Of a DNA stretch of 64,000 nt, positions 7,996-15,994 are shown one piece after another (position 1 is the stretch's first letter; each line of letters starts with the position of its first letter). A program made the position numbers and the translations under genes. Under the pieces are notes generated by a model that searched no databases, was not told the origin of the DNA, and saw only the letters and a list, made by a program, of their open reading frames with translations. Where the stretch lies: contig NZ_LT629710.1 of the NCBI RefSeq assembly GCF_900104535.1, positions 1,922,001 to 1,986,000 on the forward strand, written 5' to 3'. The stretch comes from Nakamurella panacisegetis. GTDB taxonomy: Bacteria; Actinomycetota; Actinomycetes; Mycobacteriales; Nakamurellaceae.

Positions 7996-8616
7996 TCACC
8001 GCTCCCGGACGGCGTAGGTCAGATGGGTCACCCGCGGCGTCGATTCTGCGTGGACCTGCTCCAGGGCCACGCGACTCGCGTCCACCTCCTCGAACAGGCG
8101 GATTCCGGAGCCGAAGAGGACGGGGGAGAGGGCGATCGTGAACTCGTCGATGAGGCCGGCGTTCAGGTACTGAAGGATCGTGGCCCCGCCGCCGGAGATG
8201 CGGACGTCCCGGTCGCCGGCGGCCTGGCGGGCCTGGTCGAGCGCGGACTCGATCCCCGAGTTGACGAAGTGGAAGGTGGTGCCCCCCAGTCGCTCCCACG
8301 GGTCACGCTTCTCGTGGGTCAGGACGAAGACCGGCGTGTGGAACGGCGCATTCTCCGGCCACATCTGCTCACCGGCGTCGAACATGCGCTTGCCCATCAC
8401 GTTCGCGCCGGTGCGCAGATGCGTCTGTTGCGCGATGTCGTTGTCGCGCCCTTCCTCGCCGCCCGCGCCCATGGTCAGGTTCTCCCGGAAGAACCGGGTG
8501 GGGAAGACCCATCGCTGCAGTTCCATCCACTGCCGGCCCATCAACTCCCCGATCGACGCGGGGGCGATGAACCCGTCCAGCGACATGGACACGCTGAAGA
8601 AGACCCGGCCGGCCAT
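7996..8616 (-). CDS. Dihydrofolate reductase / RibD C-terminal family protein
   Basis: A 206-residue protein of the DHFR-like RibD_C group: it starts MAGRVFFSVSMSLDGFIA and shows GANVMGKRMFDAGEQMW, VFVLTH, VRISGGGATILQYLNAGLIDEF and SPVLFGSGIRLF, all hallmarks of the actinobacterial reductase paralogs. It is probably an NADPH-dependent reductase with unknown substrate, not the housekeeping folA. Its ATG shares one base with the TGA of the SRPBCC gene upstream, so it is the third gene of the ArsR operon. Confidence 0.9.
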   Translation of the reverse strand: MAGRVFFSVSMSLDGFIAPASIGELMGRQWMELQRWVFPTRFFRENLTMGAGGEEGRDNDIAQQTHLRTGANVMGKRMFDAGEQMWPENAPFHTPVFVLTHEKRDPWERLGGTTFHFVNSGIESALDQARQAAGDRDVRISGGGATILQYLNAGLIDEFTIALSPVLFGSGIRLFEEVDASRVALEQVHAESTPRVTHLTYAVRER

Positions 8617-9122
8617 CAGCGCGCCTCTGTCTTCTGCAGGACCTCGCTGACGTAGGCCGCGAGGTTGTTCAGTGTCTGCCGACCACCTTCGACCGCGTGG
8701 TACTTCTCGACCGCCTCGTCGCGGAGCGCCTTGGTGGGAAAGACCGTGTGCAACTGGATCCGGGTTGCCGGGCCGTCGGGGGCGAACGTCACGACCGATT
8801 CGAAGGCGTTCGGATCGTCCTGGGATTCGCCGTGGCGCAACGTGATCCGCTCTGGCGGGGTGATCTCGGTCCAGGAGATCCATTCCTGGTATTCCGTCCC
8901 GTCCGGTCCGTGCATGACGAAGTCCCAGTCCCCGCCGACGCGGAACTCGAAGGCTCGCGTGGTGGTGGTGAACCCATCGGGCCCCCACCACTGCGACAGA
9001 TGCCGGACTTCGGTGAACGCTTCGAACACCAGCTCCCGCGGAGCGCTGATGATCCGGGTGACCACGATCTCGCGCTCGGCGGTCGGCGATTGGGTGGCCG
9101 TGTCCTGCTCCGTTGTTGCCAT
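8616..9122 (-). CDS. SRPBCC (AHSA1-type) domain protein
   Basis: A 168-residue START-like domain protein: REIVVTRIISAPRELVFEAFTEVRHLSQWWGPDGFTTT shape at the N-terminus, a GGDWDFVMHGPDGTEY strand pair and a C-terminal helix. The fold makes a hydrophobic pocket for small ligands. It lies between arsR (3 nt gap) and the DHFR-like gene (overlap), a common trio in actinobacteria. The ligand is unknown. Confidence 0.9.
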   Translation of the reverse strand: MATTEQDTATQSPTAEREIVVTRIISAPRELVFEAFTEVRHLSQWWGPDGFTTTTRAFEFRVGGDWDFVMHGPDGTEYQEWISWTEITPPERITLRHGESQDDPNAFESVVTFAPDGPATRIQLHTVFPTKALRDEAVEKYHAVEGGRQTLNNLAAYVSEVLQKTEAR

Positions 9123-9125
9123 TCC

Positions 9126-9467
9126 TCACTCCTCCTGTTGTGTCTGCATGAGGTTCTGCACGTATGCGTCGAGCCGGTCGAAACTCTCGTTGAAGAACCG
9201 TTCGAATCCGCCGGTCCACTCGTGGACGCCGCGCAGTCCGCGCGCGTCGAGCCCGTACAGGCGCTGCTTGCCGGCTTTGCGGTCGCGCACCAGCCCGACC
9301 TCCCGCAGCACCCGCAGGTGCTTGGATGCCCCCGGTTGGGACATGCCCAATTGTTGGGCCAGTTCGGTCACGGGTCGCTCGCCGGCCCGCAGCAGCACCA
9401 GGATGTCCCGGCGCTGCGGCTCGGCGATCGCGTTGAAGACGTCCGATGTCGTCGCTGCTCTCGCCAT
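9126..9467 (-). CDS. ArsR-family HTH transcriptional regulator
   Basis: The 113-residue protein has a winged helix with AIAEPQRRDILVLLRAGERPVTELAQQLGMSQPGASKHLRVLREVGLV in the expected order (shown here as landmarks AEPQRRDIL and SQPGASKHLRVL). It lacks the classic CxC metal motif, so it probably senses something other than thiophilic metals. ATG 9467 is chosen because TATGAT lies at -13 to -8 and no ribosome site is visible, which fits a leaderless transcript. ATG 9479 is the alternative. It probably autoregulates through the palindrome between its -35 and -10. Confidence 0.9.
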   Translation of the reverse strand: MARAATTSDVFNAIAEPQRRDILVLLRAGERPVTELAQQLGMSQPGASKHLRVLREVGLVRDRKAGKQRLYGLDARGLRGVHEWTGGFERFFNESFDRLDAYVQNLMQTQQEE

Positions 9468-9474
9468 GCGGCTC

Positions 9475-9502
9475 ATCATATGCCGATATCGGTATGCGTC
9501 AA
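9475..9502 (-). promoter_or_regulatory. arsR promoter with palindromic operator in the spacer
   Basis: On the minus strand TTGACG (9502-9497), a 16 nt spacer and TATGAT (9480-9475) form a near-consensus sigma-A promoter. The perfect 10 bp palindrome CCGATATCGG (9483-9492) fills the spacer, so a bound ArsR dimer would block polymerase. Confidence 0.6.
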
Positions 9503-9713
9503 GACGTCGAGGGATCGGGTACGGCGAGGCGCCCGGGTCGACCGGCTGGACCGGGTGGGTATCCGGCCGAAGAGATTGGTCATCCTCAGGTCAGAGCACC
9601 GGCTCCCGTCCTGGGCGGAGGGCCCAAGTTGAGCTTCAGTCGGCGTCATAGCGCAGGCTGGACAACGCTTTTGGCTGCGTTTGGTTCAACGCCAACGGGT
9701 TGAGTTCATCACA

Positions 9714-9745
9714 TTGACCTCGATAGTTAGGTGTGCCTAATCTAA
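9714..9745 (+). promoter_or_regulatory. Promoter with DtxR/IdeR-like iron box
   Basis: TTGACC (9714-9719), 18 nt, then TAATCT (9738-9743) form a promoter. Overlapping its -10 is TTAGGTGTGCCTAATCTAA (9727-9745), which matches the 19 bp IdeR consensus at 15 of 19 positions as I align it. This predicts repression by Fe-loaded DtxR/IdeR of the gene at 9789. Confidence 0.65.
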
Positions 9746-9788
9746 GCCGTCATTTCCCAGGAGTGATCACACCGAAAGCGGGTCAGCG

Positions 9789-11048
9789 ATGTCCGTTCCC
9801 AGTCCCCACATCGATGGGACCCTGCTGTCCGCCGTACCGGCCCCGTCGACGCCGTTGGGTTCGTTCGCGGACAGCGCGGTTGCCTTTGCCATGTGGGCGA
9901 CCCTGATGGGGTTCGTCGGACTGGTGGCGCTGATGCTGGTGTCGACCGGCCCCGCGGCCCGGCGGATCGGCGCGGAGACCTGGGGCCGCGTCACCGTCCG
10001 GCCGGCCCGTGTCGCCGTCGTGCTCGGGCTGCTGGCGGTCCTGGCGGTGCTGACCGACCTGGCCCGTGGCGCGTCGAAGGCGGGCGGTTTCGACTACGGC
10101 GCCGCGTGGGACACGTTGTTCGACGGCACCAACTCGGGCCGGTTGTCCGGCCTCGAGGTGACCTTCTCGGTGGTCGGGGCGGCCCTGATGCTGCCGTTCA
10201 CGGTCCGCCGCTTCGCCGCGCGGCCCAGACCGACGTGGCTTCTCGGCCTCAGCCTGACGGCCGGGGTGATTGCCCTGGGCGCCACGAAGTTCCCGTCCAA
10301 GACGCCGACGAACTGGGGGCGCACCGCCTTCGACACCCTGGTCTGGATGTTGCACCTGATCGGAGGCGCCGTGTGGATCGGCGGTGTGGCCGGGTTGCTT
10401 CTGCTGGCCCTGCCCGGCGCTGTCCGACCGGCCGAACGCGGCGAGTTCTGGGCACCGGCGATCCGCCGGTTCTCGATCGCCGCGATGACGTGCGTCGGGG
10501 CGCTCGTGCTGTCCGGGCTGTTCCTGTACTGGGGGCACGTCGACGGACCCTCCCAGCTGTTCACGACCATGTACGGGCGGGTGCTCGGGGTGAAGATCCT
10601 GATCTTCGGTGTGGTGCTGTTGCTCGGCGTGGTCAACCAGTTCTGGCTGCACCCCCGGATCGAGGCGCTGCGCGTCGCCGGGGACGAGAGACCCCTCCGC
10701 ATCATCCTGGCCCGGCAGTTCCCACTGGTGGTGGCGGTCGAGGTGCTGCTCGGGCTGGCGGTGCTGTTCGTGGCGCCCTTCCTGCACGGCTCGGCCCGGA
10801 ACCAGGCGTTCCAGGCGGCCGTCGCGCAGCAGGCCACCGCGGCCATCGGCCAGCTGCCGAGGATCCCGGCCAAGGTGGTCACGCCCTCGACCTGGGTGTG
10901 GGGGACGATCGAGACCGTCGTCGTCATCGTCGTGATGGTCGCCGGATACCGGTTCTCCGGACGCATGGCCAAGCGTCGTGTGCTGTCCAACCCACTCGGC
11001 CCGGGTGGCCGCGCAAGCCGTGAACTGCTGTCCGAGGGGTCGCACTGA
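9789..11048 (+). CDS. CopD-domain (copper resistance D-like) integral membrane protein
   Basis: A 419-residue protein with about nine hydrophobic helices. The core has the CopD signature WMLHLIGGAVWIGGVAGLLLL (His in a helix, followed by WIGG) and LFTTMYGRVLGVKILIFGVVLLLGVVNQFWL, both typical of the YcnJ/CopD fold that handles copper or haem at the membrane. A further helix pair and a basic tail end the protein. The iron-type box overlapping its promoter suggests induction under iron limitation. No signal for a fused CopC domain is present. Confidence 0.82.
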   Translation: MSVPSPHIDGTLLSAVPAPSTPLGSFADSAVAFAMWATLMGFVGLVALMLVSTGPAARRIGAETWGRVTVRPARVAVVLGLLAVLAVLTDLARGASKAGGFDYGAAWDTLFDGTNSGRLSGLEVTFSVVGAALMLPFTVRRFAARPRPTWLLGLSLTAGVIALGATKFPSKTPTNWGRTAFDTLVWMLHLIGGAVWIGGVAGLLLLALPGAVRPAERGEFWAPAIRRFSIAAMTCVGALVLSGLFLYWGHVDGPSQLFTTMYGRVLGVKILIFGVVLLLGVVNQFWLHPRIEALRVAGDERPLRIILARQFPLVVAVEVLLGLAVLFVAPFLHGSARNQAFQAAVAQQATAAIGQLPRIPAKVVTPSTWVWGTIETVVVIVVMVAGYRFSGRMAKRRVLSNPLGPGGRASRELLSEGSH

Positions 11049-11131
11049 GCACCTGGGTCGAGGGCTCACGGCTGCGGGAGCTCGCACGGGCTCCGTCCTG
11101 ATGTCGGTGGGTTGAGGAACACTGCCGGACT

Positions 11132-11839
11132 ATGGAAACGATCCTCATCCCGCCTCTGCTGTGCTCCCCGAAGGTGTATGCGCCGATCCTGGACACCGTG
11201 TGGTCCCACGGTTCGGTGGTCGTGGCCGACACGCTGCACGACGAGACGATTGCCGGGATGGCCACCCGGATCCTTCGGGACGGTCCGGCCCGGTTCGCCC
11301 TTCTCGGGACCAGCATGGGCGGGTACGTCGCCCTGGAAGTGATGCGCCAGGCTCCGGGGCGGGTCGCCGGGCTGGCTCTGGTCAGCACCTCCGCGCGGGC
11401 CGATTCCGACGAACAGCTCGCCGCTCGCCGCAGGCAGTCCCAACTGGTTGAACAGGGTCACTTCGGCAAGCTCGTCGATGCCGCCTTCCCCGGGCTGGTG
11501 GCCGAACGCAACGAATCGGACCCGAACCTGTTGCAGGCCTGGCGTTCGATGGCATCAACCGTCGGACCCGACGGCTTCCTGCGGCAGCAGGCCGCGGCCA
11601 TGGATCGCAGCGATGCCCGCGACGTCCTCCCGGACATCACCTGCCCGACATTCGTCATCCATGGGGCGCAGGACCGGCTCATCCCGATGGACGCCGGACA
11701 GGAGCTCGCCGACCTCGTTCCGACCAGCACGCTGCGAATCATCGAGGATGCCGGCCACTTCCTCTTCCTCGAACGACCCGATGAGCTGACCGCGATGGTC
11801 GAGGAATTCCTCGGAGCGGTCCGGTTCTCCTCCCGTTAG
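11132..11839 (+). CDS. Alpha/beta hydrolase
   Basis: A 235-residue hydrolase with a complete catalytic set: nucleophile elbow LLGTSMGGYVALE (about 58-70), acid in HGAQDRLIP (about 178-186) and His in DAGHFLFLERP (about 206). The fold resembles small esterases and BioH/MenH-like enzymes. The substrate cannot be told. It starts 83 nt after the CopD gene, on the same strand, and is convergent with the BluB-CobT gene. Confidence 0.88.
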   Translation: METILIPPLLCSPKVYAPILDTVWSHGSVVVADTLHDETIAGMATRILRDGPARFALLGTSMGGYVALEVMRQAPGRVAGLALVSTSARADSDEQLAARRRQSQLVEQGHFGKLVDAAFPGLVAERNESDPNLLQAWRSMASTVGPDGFLRQQAAAMDRSDARDVLPDITCPTFVIHGAQDRLIPMDAGQELADLVPTSTLRIIEDAGHFLFLERPDELTAMVEEFLGAVRFSSR

Positions 11840-11895
11840 CGCACGCGCGTCCCGTTGGGCCCGACCTACCAGCGAGGACAGAGGTCCGGGTGGAG

Positions 11896-13692
11896 TCAGC
11901 CCGGCCCGGTTCGTCCGCGAGTCGCGGTGCGGCCGGTACCGGCCCGGGTCGCCAGGGCGGCCTTGAGCAGTCCCGTGGCCAGACACGCTCCAGTTCCTTC
12001 GCCGGCGCGGATCCGTAGGTCCAGCAACGGTTCCTGACCCAGTTCGTGCAGCACCGCGCGGTGTGCGGCTTCGCGGCTGCGGTGCCCGGCGATCAGGTGG
12101 GCCGCGACGGCCGGATGCATCCTGACCGCGAGCAGCGCGGCGACCGAGGTGGCCAGGCCGTCCAGGATCACCGGGACCCCGCTGCCTGCGGCGCCGAGTA
12201 CGACACCGGTCAGGACCGCGAATTCGGGGCCGCCCAGGGCCGCCAGGGCGGTCATCGGATCGGACAGCCCGTCGCCGTGGACGGTGCGGGCGCGGGTCAG
12301 GCTCCGGCCGATCAGGAGCTCCTTGCGGCGCAGCATGTCGGTGTCGGCGCCGGCGCCGAGTCCGACGACGTCGGCCGCCTCCAGGCCCAGCAGCACGGCG
12401 GTCAGCGCGGCGGCGACGGTGGTGTTGCCGATGCCGACCTCGCCCAGCGCGACGGCCCCGCTGCGGGTGGCCTCCTCACCCACGCCGCGGCCGAGGTCGA
12501 TCAGCCGCCGCACGTCCAGCGGGTGCAGGGCGTCGGTGGTGACCAGGTCACCGACCGGGTGCAGTGGGCGGGCCGGCACCGGGCCGGGCAGCGGCAGTCC
12601 GTCGATGCCGGCGTCGACGAGAACGATCTGCATACCGGTACTGCGGGCCGCGGCGGTCCCGGCCGCTTCTCCAGCCACGGCCGCGGTCATCACTTGGCGG
12701 GTCACCGTCCGCGGATAGGCCGACACCCCGAAAGCCGCCACCGGGTGATCGGCGCCGACCAGGACCAACGTCGCGGCCCCCAGATCGGGCCGGCGGAGCG
12801 CGGTCAGCCGGTCGAGGGCTCGATCCAGGACGCCCAGCGAGCCCGGTGGGGTGAGCAAGGCGTCGGAGTGGTCACGAGCAGCCACCACGGCCTGCTGATT
12901 CGGGGCTCGGAGGTGCGAACGCGGCGGTCCCGGAGTGCGGCCCGGCTCGGTTGGCCACCGTTCCTGCAGGACCACGTCCGACAGCGGTGACTTCTTCGAC
13001 CATCCGGCTCGTTCCAGTCCTGGGGTGGGTGGTCGCTCGTCGGGCCAGCCCAGGCACAACCAGCCGAGCGTGACCACGCCGTCGGGCAGGTGCAGCAGAC
13101 CGGCAAGATCGGCCGGTTCGAACAGGGTCACCCAGCCCAGGCCAAGGCCTTCGGCGCGGGCCGCCAACCAGATGTTCTCGATCGCGCAGGCGCACGACCA
13201 CAGGTCCGCATCCGGGAAGGTGGCGCGGCCCAGCACTCCGGCCGCCGGGCTCCGGCGGTCACAGGCGATGACGACACCCAGCGGCGCCGCCCGGATACCT
13301 TCCAGGTGCAGATCCAGCAACTGACGACCGGAACTGTCGTCGAAGGCGGCCGCCTGGACCAGACGTTCCCGATCGGCGAGAACCGCTGCCCGCTCCCGGG
13401 TCTCGGCGTCGCGGATGACGATGAAGCGCCACGGCTGGGAATGCCCGACCGACGGTGCCGCGTGCCCGGCGGCCAGGACCCGATCCAGCACGTCCTGGGG
13501 AACGGGATCGGGCCGGAACCGGCGCACATCCCGCCGGGCCCGGATCACCTCGTACACGGCATCCCGGGCGTGCTCGGGGAACGCCCACCCGGTGGGATCC
13601 TCGGCTCGCTGGGCAGCCGAGGTCCGGTCACCGATCAGCGGGACCGGACGGGACCACCTGGCGCCGTCCGTCCCGTTCGTCGTGTCACTCAT
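11896..13692 (-). CDS. BluB-CobT fusion (DMB synthase + nicotinate-nucleotide:DMB phosphoribosyltransferase)
   Basis: The 598-residue protein joins two cobalamin lower-ligand enzymes. Residues about 35-250 are BluB, a nitroreductase-fold flavoenzyme that cuts FMN to 5,6-dimethylbenzimidazole (RRDVRRFRPDPV, APSVGHSQPWRF, WVTLFEPADL). Residues about 265-590 are CobT, which attaches the base to ribose phosphate (LLTPPGSLG, GEVGIGNTTVAAAL, and RAGEGTGACL with the catalytic Glu). The reactions are consecutive, so fusion allows channelling of DMB. No cobalamin riboswitch was seen upstream. Either domain alone is usual; the one-piece form occurs in some actinobacteria. Confidence 0.93.
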   Translation of the reverse strand: MSDTTNGTDGARWSRPVPLIGDRTSAAQRAEDPTGWAFPEHARDAVYEVIRARRDVRRFRPDPVPQDVLDRVLAAGHAAPSVGHSQPWRFIVIRDAETRERAAVLADRERLVQAAAFDDSSGRQLLDLHLEGIRAAPLGVVIACDRRSPAAGVLGRATFPDADLWSCACAIENIWLAARAEGLGLGWVTLFEPADLAGLLHLPDGVVTLGWLCLGWPDERPPTPGLERAGWSKKSPLSDVVLQERWPTEPGRTPGPPRSHLRAPNQQAVVAARDHSDALLTPPGSLGVLDRALDRLTALRRPDLGAATLVLVGADHPVAAFGVSAYPRTVTRQVMTAAVAGEAAGTAAARSTGMQIVLVDAGIDGLPLPGPVPARPLHPVGDLVTTDALHPLDVRRLIDLGRGVGEEATRSGAVALGEVGIGNTTVAAALTAVLLGLEAADVVGLGAGADTDMLRRKELLIGRSLTRARTVHGDGLSDPMTALAALGGPEFAVLTGVVLGAAGSGVPVILDGLATSVAALLAVRMHPAVAAHLIAGHRSREAAHRAVLHELGQEPLLDLRIRAGEGTGACLATGLLKAALATRAGTGRTATRGRTGPG

Positions 13693-13758
13693 CGGACCAC
13701 CATCCCATTCCCGGGACGGTCGGATGATCGCCAGGACGCCGAGCTGCCCACGGCGCCT

Positions 13759-15813
13759 TCAGTCGGGCTCGGTGACCAGCCGCGGTGGCTTGGCACTCCA
13801 TGGGTGCAGGTTTTGGACAACTTCGGCATAGAACACGTTGGCTATGTCTTGCACGGACTTGATGAATCCGCCCGGAGCGGCCGCTCGTTTGGATCCGATT
13901 TGTGCCTCCATGACCACTTTGAATCCGCGTATGTCGCGGCCATCCGCCGGCAGGAGGCTGTCGGGGTTCTTCCTCAGAGCTCCCATGAGTTGGGCCGTCG
14001 AGGCTCCCCGGCCGCCGGCCAATGCGGCTTCGATTCTGAGACTGTCACGCGACTCGTCCGGAAGTTGTCGGAGGAGCCATTTCACACGTGTCGTTGGCCG
14101 TCCCTCTCGGGGCGCATCTATCTGGATCGAGCACCCAACCCGCTCGGCCCGCAGATCGGCACTGACGACGATGAGGTCGACCGCTCCGGGCACGCGCAAG
14201 GTGCCGAACAGCAGACCCGAGTCGGCCAATTGCTGGCACCGCGTGGCTGCGTCGGCCGCGTTGCGCGGCGGGAGCGCCTGGACTTGGACCCCCAGCAGGA
14301 CCGAGAGTTCGAAGGCCACTCGCTGGATCAGCTGGTCGAACCGATTGCTGACCTCCACGGTGTTCTTGTCACCGCTGCGAAGAGTCTTGGCCTTCACCGC
14401 GTCACGTACCCCGACCCACCGAGGTCCCATGTCGTTGAAGCCCGGAAGTCCCGCCCGTGGATGCTTCATATACCGGACGAATTCTTCCAGAACACGACGT
14501 TGAGTGGGATCGGCCACCCCCCGATTCTTGAGCAGGAGGAGGGCGTCGGTGCGTATCTGGTCCCAAGACAGATGCGCCAGCTTCACTTTTCGGAGTTTGC
14601 GCCGGTCGATGGCGACCGGGCTCTCATCCGACCCGCTCAACTCATTGCTGATCGTGACGACCGCGTCGTACCCCTTGTCGCGAGCGATGTCGACGTAGCT
14701 GTCGACCTGCTCGAGCCTCAACTTTCCGACGCCGGTCTTGACCTCGACAAGGGCTTGCCAGGTTCGCTGGCCGCGCCTCACCCTGATGACTCCGTCGGGG
14801 CGGTACGCCTCTTCATCGTGTCCGAATGGCACCTCGATGAAGGTCTCAAGCGTACCGGCAGGGGCGCCGCAACGGGATATCAGGACACGACCGAACTCCT
14901 TGACGAGAGTCATGACAGCAAGGAGGGCCGACGTCGCCCGGCGCTCCTGTTCCTCACCACTTCCGATACCAGCCACGGGAAACAGGCGGGCCTGCTGCCA
15001 GTCGGTCCCATCTTCGGTCGGAATCGTCGCGCCCCAGTCGGCCGGCATGCGTGGGGCCCTGATCGGTCGACGGACCGAAATCCGCTTCGCGATCGGTCGT
15101 GCTTCATCCGAGGCGGCCTCTTCAAGCGACTCGCGGGTGGACTGGTCGATCTCGTCGGGCAATGCTTCCGGCGGCTCGGGGACAGCCTCGACACTCGTTG
15201 CTGTGACTTGTTCTTCTACCTCGATCCCATGCGCGCAGAGCAAGGCGGCCAACCCGCCGTCGTACCCCTGCCCAACCGCCCTGACGCGCCAATCGCCGTT
15301 CCGGCGATAGAACTCCCCGAACAGCAGGGCGGTCTCCGTGCTGGCACCCTCGATCGGGAAGCTCAGGAGATCGTGAGCGTCCGCTGTCCGCTGCAAGCGG
15401 AGCGACAAGACTGTGGCATCCCCGAAAGTAACCTCGGAGAGAGGGTCCAGACTGGCGGCCAAGACTATGCTCCGGATGTCATCCGGAACATTGTCCAGTT
15501 CAAGGGTGACGACGTCGGCAGAGATTCCGTCGTTCGCGTCCGCGGGTTCGTCGGCCTCGGAGCGGACCTTCTCCCGGAGATGAACAGCCCCTCCGAGCGC
15601 CACGGGCTGGTTGTAGAAGACAAGGTCGTCATCGCTTCTGACTTTGCCGCTCTCGCCAAGCAGCAGGACGCTTACGTCCGCAGCCACGGGTCTACCTTCA
15701 GCACCACCTGACTCCAGGACGACAGTGACCGAGCCCAGCTCGGCGTCCAACTCTCGCAAACCAACGTTCGCGCCTTTGGCCAATCGCCGGGGCGTCTCAT
15801 CGCTCTCGCTCAC
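13759..15813 (-). CDS. TerD-domain protein fused to a PD-(D/E)XK-like nuclease domain
   Basis: A 684-residue protein. Residues about 10-200 form a TerD domain (LAKGANVGL, VSVLLLGESGKVRSDDDLVFYNQP, IVLAASLD, EFYRRNGDWRVRAVGQGYDGGL), the Ca-binding fold of tellurium/stress-response proteins. After a Pro/Glu-rich linker (205-260), residues about 295-400 hold E327, D340 (RPDGV), E357-V-K359 (LVEVKTG) and Q369..Y373, the signature of restriction-endonuclease-like nucleases. The last 280 residues are unrecognised. GTG 15813 is chosen by alignment to TerD N-termini; ATG 15852 is in frame. Longer frames would be read through the palindrome at 15878. It stands alone, without terA, terB or terC nearby. 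A role in a Ter-linked stress or anti-phage response is inference. Confidence 0.8.
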   Translation of the reverse strand: MSESDETPRRLAKGANVGLRELDAELGSVTVVLESGGAEGRPVAADVSVLLLGESGKVRSDDDLVFYNQPVALGGAVHLREKVRSEADEPADANDGISADVVTLELDNVPDDIRSIVLAASLDPLSEVTFGDATVLSLRLQRTADAHDLLSFPIEGASTETALLFGEFYRRNGDWRVRAVGQGYDGGLAALLCAHGIEVEEQVTATSVEAVPEPPEALPDEIDQSTRESLEEAASDEARPIAKRISVRRPIRAPRMPADWGATIPTEDGTDWQQARLFPVAGIGSGEEQERRATSALLAVMTLVKEFGRVLISRCGAPAGTLETFIEVPFGHDEEAYRPDGVIRVRRGQRTWQALVEVKTGVGKLRLEQVDSYVDIARDKGYDAVVTISNELSGSDESPVAIDRRKLRKVKLAHLSWDQIRTDALLLLKNRGVADPTQRRVLEEFVRYMKHPRAGLPGFNDMGPRWVGVRDAVKAKTLRSGDKNTVEVSNRFDQLIQRVAFELSVLLGVQVQALPPRNAADAATRCQQLADSGLLFGTLRVPGAVDLIVVSADLRAERVGCSIQIDAPREGRPTTRVKWLLRQLPDESRDSLRIEAALAGGRGASTAQLMGALRKNPDSLLPADGRDIRGFKVVMEAQIGSKRAAAPGGFIKSVQDIANVFYAEVVQNLHPWSAKPPRLVTEPD

Positions 15814-15877
15814 TTCCGAAGCATCACACGTTGGCTGCCTCAAACCCTCCATTTCGCCGACGTCGACGACGTCTCGT

Positions 15878-15899
15878 GTCTGTGGTTGCAACCACAGAC
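15878..15899. promoter_or_regulatory. 22 bp perfect palindrome upstream of the TerD-nuclease gene
   Basis: Left half GTCTGTGGTTG is followed immediately by its exact reverse complement CAACCACAGAC. It lies 26 to 65 bp before the two candidate starts of the TerD-nuclease gene and has no T-tract, so an operator is more likely than a terminator. Confidence 0.55.
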
Positions 15900-15994
15900 G
15901 TCGATCACGGGGCACTGTCGCCCGTCACCAGCAGCGCCACAACAGTAAGGCGATCCTGACGGTCGCCCTCCCATGTGTTCCGTGAGCGACCGGA

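Noticed and set aside
7996-9219. A single long fusion of DHFR-like and upstream domains
   Set aside because: The upstream part is an out-of-frame shadow of the SRPBCC gene; ATG 8616 overlaps the SRPBCC stop and begins the natural family N-terminus.
13693-13758. Cobalamin riboswitch before the BluB-CobT gene
   Set aside because: Only 66 bp separate it from the upstream gene and no B12-box-like sequence is visible.
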